DNA of 64,000 bases from Bactericera cockerelli (GCA_024516035.1 CM044956.1:52255316-52319315); one strand, 5' to 3'; positions 22,893-34,448 are shown, numbered from the stretch's first letter. A program made the numbers and translations. The notes: a model not told the origin generated them from the letters alone.

Positions 22893-24044
22893 GAAACACA
22901 TTTTTCAATTCGACATCCAGAATGTTGAAATCTTAAATGGCTGTGTAAAAAGTACACTCATTCCTTTATTTTGTATTTCTATCACCTCATTTGAATATTT
23001 TAGCAAGACCTTAACATGAAGATATCTACGTATGTACATAGGTCCATAATATATTTATTTGGTAGTAAAATTTTCTCTGGTGCTCTCTGAACAGATTGTC
23101 TATATTTGTTTTCACCTTGCTTGACTACATGTATGTTTTCCTTTCATCCCTTGAAAGTTTCTACTTGTCTATTGTCTATATTCTCATTTGTTCCCTAGTA
23201 TGTTTGCTAAACTGCTTATGTACACTCGAAATATCAAGAAACTTAAAAGCATGCTCTAGCATGGCACTTTTCTAGTCGTTGTTTAGTCTTTTTTAATAGT
23301 TTATTTATTTATTTTATAAAGGAACATTTATACAAAGGTACTTGAGCTTTGAAGGGCTTCTAAGAGTTACACTGGTTTGTTTCACTGCTATTTGTATTTC
23401 ACTCAATGTCTTATTTCTTTTTCCATCTGCTCATTAGGAGCCTCTCATCACACTTACCCTACATCACTGGAAATGTATCATTTCGGTTTACTCTCATATC
23501 TTCTGACGGATTTAAGGAAGATCTAGGTTAATACACCATTTACAAAGCGATTTTATGACTGTTTCAATTTTTTAATGTTAGAAATAAAAGATGTTAGCCT
23601 GTAATTAGCTACTTGCAGCTGCAAATTCTCAAGGTTTTAACTTGAAAGACAATCTTTAAGAGCAAACGCTTATGAAATTCAGACTTAATTTTTTCAAAGT
23701 TTCAATTTGACTTGAGCTATTTCATAACATATCTACTACTTTTTGGAGTGCTTGAATATTGCATTTTCAACATTTAATACGTATAAGATTTGGCAAATTT
23801 TATATAAGGTTCTAAAATAATGTCTTATTACTATGTGCTGTGTTTGTTTGTAACATGTATGTATGTCAAACTACCACTCAAGTTCCAAAGTACCTATAAT
23901 CTATATTAATCTTGCTAAATTTTCAATAACAATTTAGATTATATTTTAAACTACCCAAACGGTTCTTTTTCCAAAAGTTCAGCAAAAATAGCAAAATTTT
24001 CGACCTCCATTTGGGTTATTCAAAGTAACTTTTTATTACATCTT
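22893..24044. other. Intergenic DNA with a dispersed repeat
   Basis: 22908-23010 matches 26598-26700 (shared AGAATGTTGAAATCTTAAAT and TATCACCTCATTTGAAT), so it is a dispersed repeat of unknown class. No gene seen. Confidence 0.5.
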
Positions 24045-24060
24045 ATGGCATATCGTTCTC

Positions 24061-24401
24061 AGCCAGCCTCCGTGGCGTAAAGGTTGTGACTACTGCCCGT
24101 AGTCCAGAGATACTGAGTTCGATCCTCGGTCGGAACAGATTTTTCACACAGAAAATTCTGTTCCCTCCGTACATGTGAGGCTGGCATTTCCGACCTACCC
24201 AGGCTGGGTGAGGTTAGCTATTACAATTCCCAGCGAGTGGAGGGTAAAACCCCGTCCTAATCTATGAGGTTAAATCAAATAGAATCGTTGGCGTTCGGAA
24301 GGGCATCCAGCCGTAAAAAAATGTGCCAAACCAACCAACCACAACCATGAGATTGAACAACGTCGACCCTGCTCAAGCGGGATAAGACAGAGTAAAAGAA
24401 G
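24061..24401 (+). repeat. tRNA-headed SINE, full length (family B)
   Basis: Flanked by a 16-bp duplication with one mismatch, ATGGCATATCGTTCTC at 24045-24060 and ATGGCATATAGTTCTC at 24402-24417. It has a tRNA-like head AGCCTCCGTGGCGTAAAGGT to GAGTTCGATCCTCGGT, the shared SINE body (CCCAGGCTGGGTGAGGTTAG), then the distinct 3' third ending GATAAGACAGAGTAAAAGAAG. This defines the family length at about 341 bp. Confidence 0.95.
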
Positions 24402-24417
24402 ATGGCATATAGTTCTC

Positions 24418-25092
24418 TAGACATTTTTGTAGAACGTTAAATTTCCAACAGTAATGTTTGTATCTCATTTCGTATGGGGCTTTCAAACGGTCATTTTTTC
24501 CGTGTAAGTTACAATAATATAAGAAGAAAACTCTTTGGTCATATTATTATATTAATGATATCATTCTAAACTTCATCGGAACCAAAATTATCGTGGCACC
24601 AATGTTTGACTCTATGTATTAATGTTCTATATTTAGCTCTGCAAAGTGCAAATCGTAGAATTGCAATATTTACTTTTATTGTTTCAATTATACTCTCAAT
24701 AGCAATAAAATAAACAAGTCTCGATCTATTTCGTTTGTAGAAATACCAATTTGATACCAATTCATAAAGTTCACATTGACCTTTTTGTCTTCCCATATAA
24801 AACACAATCAACTCAGCGTTCCTTTTGACTGCGCACACAAAATATGTAGAGTGCAAAAGTTTATCTCAAGTAGGGTAAACAAATCAACGGGTAACATTTG
24901 GATAACGATGATTGTTTTGAAGCATGCTTACTGGATTACCCCAGGTGTTGGAAAACTGAAAAAGTGACCTTAGATAATCTCTTCATTTTCCTCTCTAAGC
25001 TAGACGTTGCTAAACTTGAGTGTTTCTCAAAAAAATGGATCACAGAAAAAACATACCATTATTCAATACCGTAGTACACAATAATGAATACA
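24418..25092. other. Intergenic DNA; one unassigned 96-codon open frame
   Basis: A minus-strand frame at 24566-24856 encodes a Tyr/Arg-rich 96-residue sequence with no motif I recognise and no flanking splice context. I do not claim it as a gene. Confidence 0.4.
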
Positions 25093-25282
25093 GTCAGCGT
25101 CGATGGCGCGTTGAATGCACCGGTTCTCGTAATATCACCGAAGTTAAGCAAAGTCCAGCGAGGTGGAGACTTCGTGATGCTGCCATTCCGGCCCAACCCA
25201 GGCTGGATGAGGTTAATGTAGGTCGCAGGTTTGTGAGTTTCGTGTGAATGGAGGGTAACATCCCTGTCGAGATATGACCATT
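25093..25282 (+). repeat. 5S rRNA-derived SINE, near full length
   Basis: GCGTCGATGGCGCGTTGAAT, CACCGGTTCTCGTAATATCA and CCGAAGTTAAGCAAAGTCCA form the 5S head. The shared body follows, to CGAGATATGACCATTGCAG; the 3' ACGTTAAACCC part is missing. Confidence 0.9.
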
Positions 25283-26864
25283 GCAGTAGGATAAGAAAAG
25301 TAAAAATCAGTATGGATTCTTCATCCTCGCCTCGCCTTTAGACATTTTTCATTGGTCATATCGAAAAACAAAACTAAAGAGTTGTACAGGTAGTGCGAGA
25401 TTTTTTTGTAACACCCTGTGGGTAGTCAGAGACGTAAAATTGCACTGAATATATAAAAAAAAATTCGATTTTAAGGAAATAAAAAAAGTTATGATCTTTT
25501 AACAAAAAATGTTGCATGCACATTGCAGATATTATCTTAAAAAATGAGTACCCAACTCAGAGTTGTATAAAATTCAACGAAGAATTCGAATCGGGGGGAA
25601 AAAAGGTATAAAACACAAATTTAGAAGCTATTTTCAAATTGGTGTCTACACCAATTCAAAGAAAAAGTAGGTAGGTGTAAACACAAAATTGAAAGTGGCT
25701 TTTTAAATTCGTGTTTTTCTTTCAAATTTGGACTCTTCGTTGAACTTTAGACAATTTCGAGTACCCACATTAGGGTGGGCTGTTTTTGAATTTTTATAGA
25801 TTTTGATAATGAGCAGTCATGGAAAAGTTGCGTCTAGGTACCAAAATGAAACCCAGAAAATATTATTGTGCTACGGCTTCATCTTCTGTTCCCGCATTGC
25901 GCCTTTTCCGCGAAAAACGGACAATTTTGAAAAAAATTTGCTAAAATCACCAGTTAATCGTATCGATATGGGCTCAAATGCATGAAAGTTCACAAAGTAC
26001 AATCTTATAACCTGTTAAATTTCATTTTCCTACTAAAAGGTCTTCTGTTTCCGCAAAGGTCATGGAAAAATTGAAATTTTGCAGAAAAGTGATTTTTTTT
26101 GAAAATCACCCTTGTCCGCGAATTTTTATTTTATTCAGGGCCATTTATGAACTTTGGCCGTCAACTAAATAAATCAACATATATTTAACTCTATTTAACT
26201 CTGACATGTAATATACAGTTACAAAGCCCGGCTTGGTTAATTATAACCTCTTCACTTGTTGTCAAGGTGAAAGTTAAGAAATAGTTTCCACTAATATTAA
26301 AAAATAAGAAGATATTTCATTCATAAACATTCACAGTATAACCAAAATTTAAAACTAAATATACATATATTTGAGTATGTTGAAAAAAAATTTGAACGAA
26401 TTCTGTTTCATAAATCGGCCCCAAGTATCTTTTATTCGGTATGAAGTGCTTCTGGTTTCACTGAAAAGACCATCGAGCTCAAATTATTTCTTGCTGTAAG
26501 TAACTGTACAAGAACAATACCTACCTGACGAAATACTGAAATCATATTCTTTGTTATAAGATCTAATGGGTGCCTATTATCATAGTACCTACACTTCGAC
26601 GTTCAGAATGTTGAAATCTTAAATGGTCGAGAAAATGTACGCCCATTCCTCTGCGTTTTGATTTTTATCACCTCATTTGAATTATTTTACTTAACAATAA
26701 AAACCCAGATAGTATCTACAACTACATACAAACTTGACAATTTAGACAATGTTGTGTAGACAATGTATTCCTACACATGAAAAATGAAAAGTATCCCTAG
26801 TACCGTTCGTTGGCTTGTAAAAGTGCAAGTTTTGGTGTAGTTTTGGTACCATAGTGTATTTCAA
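25283..26864. other. Intergenic DNA
   Basis: No gene. Contains a short perfect inverted repeat AATTGGTGT-CT-ACACCAATT near 25638 and the dispersed repeat at 26598-26700 (mate at 22908). Confidence 0.5.
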
Positions 26865-27857
26865 GCTGCTGAAAGTGAATCCGAGGTTTGCCAACAAAAA
26901 TTTAGGCGGCAATTTTTTTTACAGGCATAAAACATCCAAAAAATTTGATTATTTTTAGACTTTCCACAATTTCTCCGAAACAATGCATTAAACGCCAACA
27001 CAAATTTTATACAAATTTGTTCGCAACTGAATTCCCTACATTTTATGTGCCACAAAAGAACTTGTGCGAACAACCTTTGAGCTTCCAGGGTGTCCTCAAA
27101 AGAAAGGCAAAAAAATCTAAAATGGGCGAATTTTCGAATTTTACTTCGAAATAAACCTACTGTCAATAATTTTGGCAGTGAATCATGTTATTGATGGTTT
27201 AAAGTTTAAATGCTAATTTTTGAGAATTTTTCATTTTTTTTAGAAGGAGGATCTTTGCAGTTTTTGTTGGGGACATAGAGATCAGAGTCACCTGTGTCTA
27301 TCTAGGATCTTAATTTTAAAATTCACACTGTGAAGAAGGTAATGTCGAGGTAAAATTTCGAAAATTCTAAATTTTGCCCGTTTTTGATTTTTTTGCCTGC
27401 ATTTAGAGGACACCCTCAAAGCTTAAAGGTTGCTTACACAAAAAATTAGGAACATAAAACGTAGGACATTTAGTGTTTAACTTTGCATGGATCTAATAAT
27501 GTTGGTTTGAAATGCATAGTTTTGGCGACAAAATTAAAACAGATTTATGCCGTTTTTTGCCTGTTGAAAAAAAAACCGGTCATTATTTTGTTGGCAAACG
27601 TCAGATTCATAATTTGCAGCTATTAATACACTATACCACCAAAAATCACATCTACACCAAAACTTTTTGTTTTAAAATCGGGATCCCAGATAGACACAGG
27701 TGATTCTGATCTCTATTTCCCTATCAAAGGTCCTCTGGATGAAAAAGTCTCAAACTTTAGCCTATAAATCATCAATAAAGTTATTTATTGAAAAAATATT
27801 TGTCAGAATATATTTGGTATTTCGACGTAAAATTTCCAAAAATCCAAAAATTGCTCA
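26865..27857. repeat. Alternating long inverted repeats (x' y x y' x)
   Basis: 26865-27157 (x') and 27345-27625 (x) are ~285-bp inverted copies, sharing for instance GGTTTGCCAACAAAA against TTTTGTTGGCAAACG and AGGGTGTCCTC against GAGGACACCCT. The spacer y (27244-27330) is itself inverted at 27661-27738 (y'; shared CACCTGTGTCTATCT). A further x copy starts at about 27815 and is cut by the DIRS element, resuming at 34798. No coding potential is convincing; the overlapping frames on both strands mirror each other because of the inversion. Confidence 0.85.
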
Positions 27858-27875
27858 TTTTGGGATCTGTGCTCC

Positions 27876-28035
27876 AGCTTGACCCAGATGAGATTTCTTT
27901 TGCTGTTTTGACCTAAATTGTGCAACTTTCCTCTAACTTCCCCTCTTTTCCTGTTATAGTCACCTCCCAATTTTGGTTTTTCTCCTCAAACCTTGAACTT
28001 TAGCTCTGACTGAAGCGGTAGGGGGTAATCAGTAC
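27876..28035 (+). repeat. DIRS left inverted terminal repeat
   Basis: Reverse complement of 34584-34743 with nearly no mismatches. It begins AGCTTGACCCAGATGAGATT and ends near TAATCAGTAC. Confidence 0.93.
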
Positions 28036-28087
28036 TCTTTTGTCTTTTGACCTAATAAGACCTAAAAGTGCGACCAATTTTGTGTTA

Positions 28088-28156
28088 ATTGTGTTTCGTT
28101 CGAGACTTCTGCATAAAAAAAGTTAATTTATTGTGTTTCGTTCGAGACTTCTGCAG
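28088..28156 (+). repeat. Short direct duplication in the DIRS leader
   Basis: TGTGTTTCGTTCGAGACTTC occurs twice, about 43 bp apart. Confidence 0.85.
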
Positions 28157-28174
28157 ACACAACAGGTAATTATA

Positions 28175-29865
28175 ATTTCAGCCTTCTGTTCCTTTACTGA
28201 GCCTTCTCAGTATAGGTTGAGCCTTCTGTTCCCTTACTGAGCCTTCTCAGTATAGGTTGAGCTCTCTGTTCCCTTACTGAGCCTTCTCAGTACAGGTTGA
28301 ACCTTCGGTTCCCTTACTGAGCCTTCTCAGTATAGATAGGTTGAGCTTTCTGTTCCCTTACTGAGCCTTCTCAGTATAGGTTGAGCCTTCTGTTCCCTTA
28401 CTGAGCCTTCTCAGTATAGGTTGAGCCTCCTGTTCCCTTACTGCGCCTTCTCAGTATAGGTTGAGCCTTCTGTTCCCTTACTGAGCCTTCTCAGTATAGG
28501 TTGAGCCTTTTGTTCCCTTACTGAGCCTTCTCAGTATAGGTTGAGCTTTCTGTTCCCTTACTGAGCCCTCTCAGTATAGGTTGAGCCTCCTGTTCCCTTA
28601 CTGAGCCTTCTCAGTATAGGTTGAGCTCTCTGTTCCCTTACTGAGCCTTCTCAGTACAGGTTGAACCTTCGGTTCCCTTACTGAGCCTTCTCAGTATAGA
28701 TAGGTTGAGCTTTCTGTTCCCTTACTGAGCCCTCTCAGTATAGGTTGAGCCTCCTGTTCCCTTACTGAGCCTTCTCAGTATAGGTTGAGCCTTCTGTTCC
28801 CTTACTGAGCCTTCTCAGTATAGGTTGAGCCTTTTGTTCCCTTACTGAGCCTTCTCAGTATAGGTTGAGCTCTCTGTTCCCTTACTGAGCCTTCTCAGTA
28901 TAGGTTGAGCCTTCTGTTCCCTTACTGAGCCCTCTCAGTATAGATTGAGCCTTTTGTTCCCTTACTGAGCCTTCTCAGTATAGGTTGAGCCTTCTGTTCC
29001 CTTACTGAGCCTTCTCAGTATAGGTTGAGCCTTTTGTTCCCTTACTGAGTCTTCTCAGTATAGGTTGAGCTTTCAGTTCCCTTACTGAGCCTTCTCAGTA
29101 TAGGTTGAACCATCCGTTCCCTTACTGAGCCTTCTCAGTAGAGGTTGAGCCTTTTGTTCCCTTACTGAGCCTTCTCAGTAGAGGTTGAGCCTTTTGTTCC
29201 CTTACTGAGCCTTCTCAGTATAGGTTGAGCCTTTCGTTCCCTTACTGAGCCTTCTCAGTATAGGTTGAGCCTTCTGTTCCCTTACTGAGCCTTCTCAGTA
29301 TAGGTTTAGCTTTCAGTTCCCTTACTGAGCCTTCTCAGTATAGGTTGAACCATCCGTTCCCTTACTGAGCCTTCTCAGTAGAGGTTGAGCCTTTTGTTCC
29401 CTTACTGAGCCTTCTCAGTAGAGGTTGAGCCTTTTGTTCCCTTACTGAGCCTTCTCAGTATAGGTTAAGCCTTTCGTTCCCTTACTGAGCCTTCTCAGTA
29501 GAGGTTGAGCCTTCTGTTCACTTACTGAGCCTTCTCAGTATAGGTTGAACCTTCTGTTCCCTTACTGAGCCTTCTCAGTATAGGTTGAGCCGTCTCTCCC
29601 CTTACTGAGCCCTCTCAGTATAGGTTGAGCCTTTTGTTCCCTTACTGAACCCTCTCAGTATAGGTTGAGTCTCCTGTTCCCTTACTGAGCCTTCTCAGTA
29701 TAGGATGAACCTTCTGTTCCCTTACTGAGCCTTCTCAGCATAGGTGGAGACTTTTGATAGGTTGAGACTTTTGTTCCCTTACTGAGCTTCCTCAGTATAG
29801 GTCGAGTCCTTTGTTCCCTTACTGAGCCTCTCAGTATAGCTTGAACCTTTTGTTCCCTTGCTGGG
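28175..29865 (+). repeat. ~40-bp minisatellite, about 42 units, each with a hairpin
   Basis: The unit reads TTGAGCCTTCTGTTCCCTTA then CTGAGCCTTCTCAGTATAGG. Every unit contains TACTGAG-CCTT-CTCAGTA, a perfect 7-bp stem with a 4-nt loop, and the stem is far better conserved than the TTGAGCCTTCTGTT linker. Variant units recur in blocks: a block with a 4-bp insertion (CAGTATAGATAGG) appears at about 28330 and 28690, and another block repeats about 240 bp apart (29070 and 29310). So the array grew by segmental, higher-order duplication. It lies inside the DIRS element, between the left repeat and the coding region. Confidence 0.93.
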
Positions 29866-29899
29866 CCTTCTCAGTGGAGGTTGACCTACCTGTTCTCTT

Positions 29900-30720
29900 A
29901 TTAAAAAATACCACTCGAGCCGTGGCTCAAGATTTGAGCAGTGGAGTTGACTTTGTCCTCCCTCTTTGGAGGGTGCGTCTCCTTAGGCCCCCGGCCTGTC
30001 TCCTGGTACCTATGCATTTGGTACCAGTCGAGCCGTTGCTCAAGAATTTGAGCCGTGGAGTTGACTTTGTCCTCCCTCCTTGGCGGATGCGTCTTCTTAG
30101 ACCCCCGGCCTGCCTCCTGGTACCTATGCCTTTGGTACCAGTCGGGCCGTTGCTCAAGATTTCGAGCCATGGGATGGAATTTGTCCTCCCTCTTGGCGGG
30201 TGCGTCTCCCTAGACCCCCCGCCTTTCTCCTGGTTCCTACGCCTTCGATACAAGTTGAGCCGAGGACTAGACAATGCCCCTCCTTACCTTGGATTGGGTG
30301 CGTCTCTCTAGACCCCTTGCCTGTCTCCTGGTATCTATGCCCCTGGTATCAGTCGAGCCGTCACTCAAGATTTTGATCCGTGTGCTGGACTCGGTTCTTA
30401 CTTGGTTTGGGTGAGTCTCCTTAGACCCCTTGCCCTTCTCCTGGTGCCTAGACCGCTGGTATCATTTGAGCCGTTGCTCAAATTTTTGATCCGTGGGCTG
30501 GACTCTTTCCCTCCTTGGCTTAGGTGCGTCTCTCTAGACCCCTTGCCTGTCTCCTGGGACCTATACCTTTGGGAACCAGTCGAGCCGTTGATCAGGATTT
30601 GAGCCGTGAAATGGTTCTTCGTCTGCATTTCGCTTGGGCGCGTCTCCCTGACCCCCTTATCCTTTCTGGTCGAGCGCTGCTTCGGATATTGCATCGTTGC
30701 TCAATAATTTAAGCCGTTCA
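29900..30720 (+). repeat. Second tandem array, ~113-bp unit, about seven diverged copies
   Basis: The unit contains GAGCCGTTGCTCAAGATTT, TTTGTCCTCCCTC, GGTGCGTCTCC and CCTGTCTCCTGGTACCTATG. Unit spacing is 112-114 bp at the start, degrading to the right. It explains the long overlapping frames on both strands here. It lies within the DIRS 5' region. Confidence 0.85.
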
Positions 30721-30769
30721 AGAGATAAAATTCAGCCAATACTCACTGTTTGCCTAGTATTCTTGTCAG

Positions 30770-30940
30770 ACGGCTACGGTAACATCCACCAGGCGAGGTT
30801 AATGCTCAAAGCATTTTCTACCACCTAGCCCTCAGAGTCTTATTATTATGTGGTCACAAACTCAAATTAATGAGGAAAAATCCATGCACTGGGTGAGATT
30901 CGAACCAACGGATTACTACGATACCTGGATTACCAACGGT
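30770..30940 (-). repeat. tRNA-derived SINE (family D) nested in the DIRS
   Basis: On the minus strand GTTGGTAATCCAGGTATCGT, then CGTTGGTTCGAATCTCACCC (B box), then a body with TTTTTCCTCATTAATTTGAG and TAGGTGGTAGAAAATGCTTT, ending in CCTCGCCTGGTGGATG. Relatives are at 53465-53605 (body), 20829 and 43872 (heads) and 19153. Confidence 0.8.
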
Positions 30941-30945
30941 AGTCT

Positions 30946-31375
30946 TTGGGAGCTCTCTGTGACCTGCCGTCTAACAATGACGTCCTGTCTCGCCTGAAGG
31001 ATGCGGCAAAGAAGTTTCTACCTGATAGCTGGAGGAACCGGACGCTGATCAACTCGATCGACTTAGGCTTTGAAGTGGATGCAACAGTCCTTAACAAGCT
31101 TTGGTTCGCCCTGCCCACACTGGATATAGTTCGGGCCTTTGATCCAAGTGCGTCAGTCTTGACGGAATACCACTATAGGGATATGAAAAAGCAGATCCGT
31201 GGATCATCGCAGTCACACGATCCATACCAGTCTCCAGATAATCGTCCCTGTCAATAGAGTCTCCGGAAGATTCTGGGACACAAAAAACTCTTGACGAACG
31301 CTTCCAAGAACAAGAGGACAGGCGGATGGCAAGGATGAATGACGCCATGAATTTTCTCTTCACCAGGCTCTAGCC
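30946..31375 (+). pseudogene. DIRS gag-like reading-frame remnant
   Basis: Translated pieces include LKDAAKKFLPDSWRNRTLIN, LGFEVDATVLNKLW and DERFQEQEDRRMARMNDAMN. The frame breaks near 31255 and continues in another frame. The position (first coding segment of the DIRS) and the charged, coiled-coil-like sequence fit ORF1/gag. This assignment rests on position more than on motif. Confidence 0.55.
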
Positions 31376-32229
31376 GACTCATGTTCAACCAATACGTCCA
31401 GAACGATGAGTTGTCGGCGTCTGACCCTTCGGAAGCCTCGTTTTCTGAGGGTGACTATTCTCTTCCGGAAGCTCCTCCCCTGTATGGCGAGCACGAGGAA
31501 GTTATAGCGACTCCAGACCTTCCGTTCGATTTTACCCCCTGCGTAAAAGAACGTGAGCCGGATGTTCGTCTTCCAGCTTCTGAAGCTAAAGTAAATAGCC
31601 GCAAATGTCAGAATCTCAATTCTACAAGTTGGAACAGCATTAGATACATGGTATCTTCGCTTATGGTATCTTCGCTCGCCTGCAGCCAAATTCGGAACTG
31701 AAGGCCAAGTGAATGAGCGGATCTCCTGGCTTATATGGACGGAGCTTTTGGGATATTATCCCACGGCTTAATTCTTCAACGTCCTGCACTGGCAGACACC
31801 TCGAACAAGGTCGTTGCGGCACATCCATCCATCTGTGAAGTCGTTGAAGAACGACCTGATTAAAGAACTTCCGATAGGCTTCTTCAGTACGCAAGCGGAA
31901 AGAGATCCCAAACGATTGCCAGTCGGAGAAACAGTACCAGCGATTTAGGTCCCGCGTCGGATTCTGAAGGAAATTTCTCCTTCGGAAGACTAATTGTTTG
32001 AGCCCAAGGCCTTACTCGAAGCTGTAAAATCACACTCTTCTTCTTCTCAACCTCGCCCACGACCTCAGAGAAGCCGCACTACGAGGATACTTGTCCCCCG
32101 ATCTCAACACCCTCACTGCAACTCGGGTATCACAAGAAAAAGAGCTTTGGGTGTGAGAGGTCCTCAACCCGAAAACTTAGTCGGCGACTCCCAAGATCCA
32201 AACCCCTAATGTTGGGTCAAATTCCTTCG
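31376..32229 (+). pseudogene. Decayed DIRS coding region; reverse-transcriptase core not seen
   Basis: Several short overlapping frames (31381-31701, 31994-32209) with proline/serine-rich translations and stops. I could not find the reverse-transcriptase palm motifs (a YADD/VDD-type box) in any forward frame, so the RT core appears deleted or decayed beyond recognition. Confidence 0.45.
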
Positions 32230-33030
32230 ATGGTCCTATCTCGATTCGTTGGTGGATTTCAATGCTTCATCTTCCAACTCCAATTTTTCATCGTCCACCT
32301 CAAGTGTTTGTGACGAAAGACGCATCAGCCAGTGGATGGGGAGTGATGAAGGCAACCAAATGGCCCAAGGTTCTTGGAGAAGGAGCCAAAAAGAGTGGCA
32401 TATCAATGTCAAAGAGCTCTTTGCAGATGTCCTTAGAAACACATTTGGAATATCTTCAGAAGAAACTAGTTCTTGTTCAGAAAGGAAGGAGGGACCAAAT
32501 ATATCAGTCTCCTGAGGAGAGTAGAGAAAATCTACGGGATAGCGTCAGTCAACTATATTGTTCTCTGAGCAGAGTACATCCCAGAGATGTACAACATCGC
32601 AGACAGTCTATCCCGCTCAAATCTAATTCCCGAAGGGCACCTTCTCCTCCAGCTAACTTCACCTATATTTCGGTTCTGGGGAAAACCGGTCATAGACTTC
32701 TTTGCGTCAGCAAAGGCGGCAGTCGTTCCATGTTACATTTCTCGCTCAGCTCGAGATGTTCAAGCAAGGTCTCTAAAGGAGGCACCCTCTTCAGAGAATG
32801 GAACTTCCCGCTAGCATGGGTATTCCTACCCCTCCCCTGCTTCCTCGAGTCCTGAACCAGCTGAACTCAGCTCATGACGTATTTATCATGATCGCTCCGT
32901 CCTGGGAAAACGCGTTCTGGCGCCCACATCTGCTGAGGAGAGCAGTTTACCAACCAATCACTCTGAAGGATCCGAACGAGTGCCTAGTAGACCTGTCCAC
33001 AGGAAAAGCTCCCCCAGTTGGCGCCCTTCT
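32230..33030 (+). pseudogene. DIRS RNase H region remnant
   Basis: Frame-shifted pieces read VFVTKDASASGWGVMKATK (RNase H first-Asp box, T-DAS-x-x-GWG type), EWHINVKELFADV (the WHINxKELFA motif) and MYNIADSLSR (the x-x-ADxLSR motif). FRFWGKPVIDFFASAKAA follows, matching the WG-x-P-x-IDLFA block typical of DIRS RNase H ends. The order is correct but the pieces sit in three frames, so the gene is broken by several indels. Confidence 0.8.
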
Positions 33031-33816
33031 AAGTTAAAACCTACAAAGCTCCTTGGGAAAGGTGGCTCTCATGGTCGTCAGTTAAGAATGTTTCTCGAAA
33101 CAATCCTTCCTTCAGGAAGTCGCAAGATTTTCAGCTTTCTTCACTCTGAAAACTTTGCGTGCAGTACAATTCTCGTTCACAAATCAGTTGTGTCAACCTT
33201 TGCGGACCCCTGTGTGTCCAAATTTCTATGTTCTCTGCACTACAAAAATCTGGCCTTTAGTACAATCCTAGTAAACAAATCAGTAGTCTGTACTTTTGCA
33301 GATCCATCTAGAGCTTCTCAACTTCCTAGCAATCCAATTGTTCAACAAGTTCTAAAAGCTATTAGTAGAAAAGCTATTCCTGAGCATAGAGAAATTTGGG
33401 ATATTTCTATTCTCATTTCATGGATCAGAAATAACCCACCTCTTGAGACCAACAACTTTGAAGTATCCCGCCATGTAGCTTTGATACTTCTTGCTTCTGC
33501 AAGGAGAGTTCACGATTTGACTCTGCTTCGCACATCGCCTGAAAGCTTTCAAGACATGAACTCTTTTGTAATTTTTTGGGCCGCTTTCGGTTCTAAAACA
33601 GATTGCACGACCCATAGACAGTCCGGTTGGCAACTCAATGACAATCAAGATGACCCTCTTTTAGATCCAGTTAAATGGATTAGACTACTTATTTCACTCT
33701 CTTCTAAGAGGGCGGGCGCAAAGTTATGTTACTCTTTATTTATCACGACACGGGGCAAAGTTATACCCGCATTTAGAACTGTCATTTCAGGATGGGTTAA
33801 GACAGTTCCCAAATGA
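32980..33816 (+). pseudogene. DIRS tyrosine-recombinase remnant
   Basis: A 278-codon open frame. NPIVQQVLKAISRKAIPEHR, WDISILISWIRNNPPLETNN and VALILLASARRVHDLTLLRT match the DIRS recombinase core (P-x-V-x-R-x-x-KG, W-x-x-x-x-VL-x-x-L, LLA-S-x-RR-x-x-DL). It stops at VISGWVKTVPK, before the His-x-x-Arg and catalytic Tyr boxes, so the active site is incomplete. Residues about 47-90 contain an internal duplication (SFLHSENFACSTILVHKSVV and SLHYKNLAFSTILVNKSVV). Confidence 0.8.
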
Positions 33817-33844
33817 GTCCCGGCCACAGGCAGGCGAAAACTTT

Positions 33845-34240
33845 CCTAACTTATTCGCCCAAAGAGCAAAAGAAATGCTCTGTCTGAGCAAAGAGGAATC
33901 CTTACTGGCTTTTAACAGGCCACTGTACCCTCAACTACCGTCTGAACAAATGGACATTGCTCAAGACCTAAAATGCAGTCTCTGTAAAGAGGCCCCAGAG
34001 ACAGCAAAACACATTCTCTGTGAATGTGGAGCAGCCTCACACGCTCGACTGAAACACTTCTCAAGGCTGATTCTAACACCTAAAGAAGTTACCGAAATCA
34101 GTCCTAAAAGAATCTTAAGCTACATTAATAGCTTTGATCTCTTTTAGAGTTACAGGGGCATGTCACAAAAGATCTATTTAAGGTCGCAGTGACAAAAAGC
34201 TTTCGTAGCCGACAGCCCTACTTATACCAATACCAATACT
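33845..34240 (+). pseudogene. 3' end of a LINE captured in the DIRS
   Basis: The open frame 33875-34147 encodes LKCSLCKEAPETAKHILCEC then GAASHARLKHFS and ISPKRILSYINSF. This is the C-terminal Cys-Cys-His-Cys segment (C-x-x-C-x-x-x-x-ET-x-x-HIL-x-EC) found after the RNase H domain of RNase H-bearing LINEs. It does not belong to DIRS proteins. It lies between the recombinase remnant and the complementary region, with an apparent LINE 3' UTR to about 34240. Confidence 0.75.
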
Positions 34241-34448
34241 TGGCGTTCATATAATTTTGTACATATATACGTAAATCTTGTACATTCATATCTATCTTTC
34301 TCTCACAATTAGTGAAAATAGATTTAAGTGTTCCTGTTTAGTTAACACCCTACACAAAATCTACTGTCTTCTAGTTTTATTGAGATAACTCATGTTATAC
34401 TCCTTATAGAATCACAGTACTCTGACTTACACCGGCAGATTACAAACA

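Noticed and set aside
24566..24856. 96-codon minus-strand frame as a host gene
   Set aside because: No recognisable domain, no splice or polyadenylation context, and an AT-rich neighbourhood where such frames occur by chance.
28175..29865. CRISPR-like array of regularly spaced repeats
   Set aside because: The spacing is regular, but the linkers between hairpins are near-identical too, not unique spacers. It lies inside a eukaryotic DIRS element with no cas genes. It is a minisatellite.
29841..30712. Proline/leucine-rich frames that could be a repeat protein
   Set aside because: They follow a diverged ~113-bp tandem repeat whose period does not preserve one frame, and both strands are equally open.
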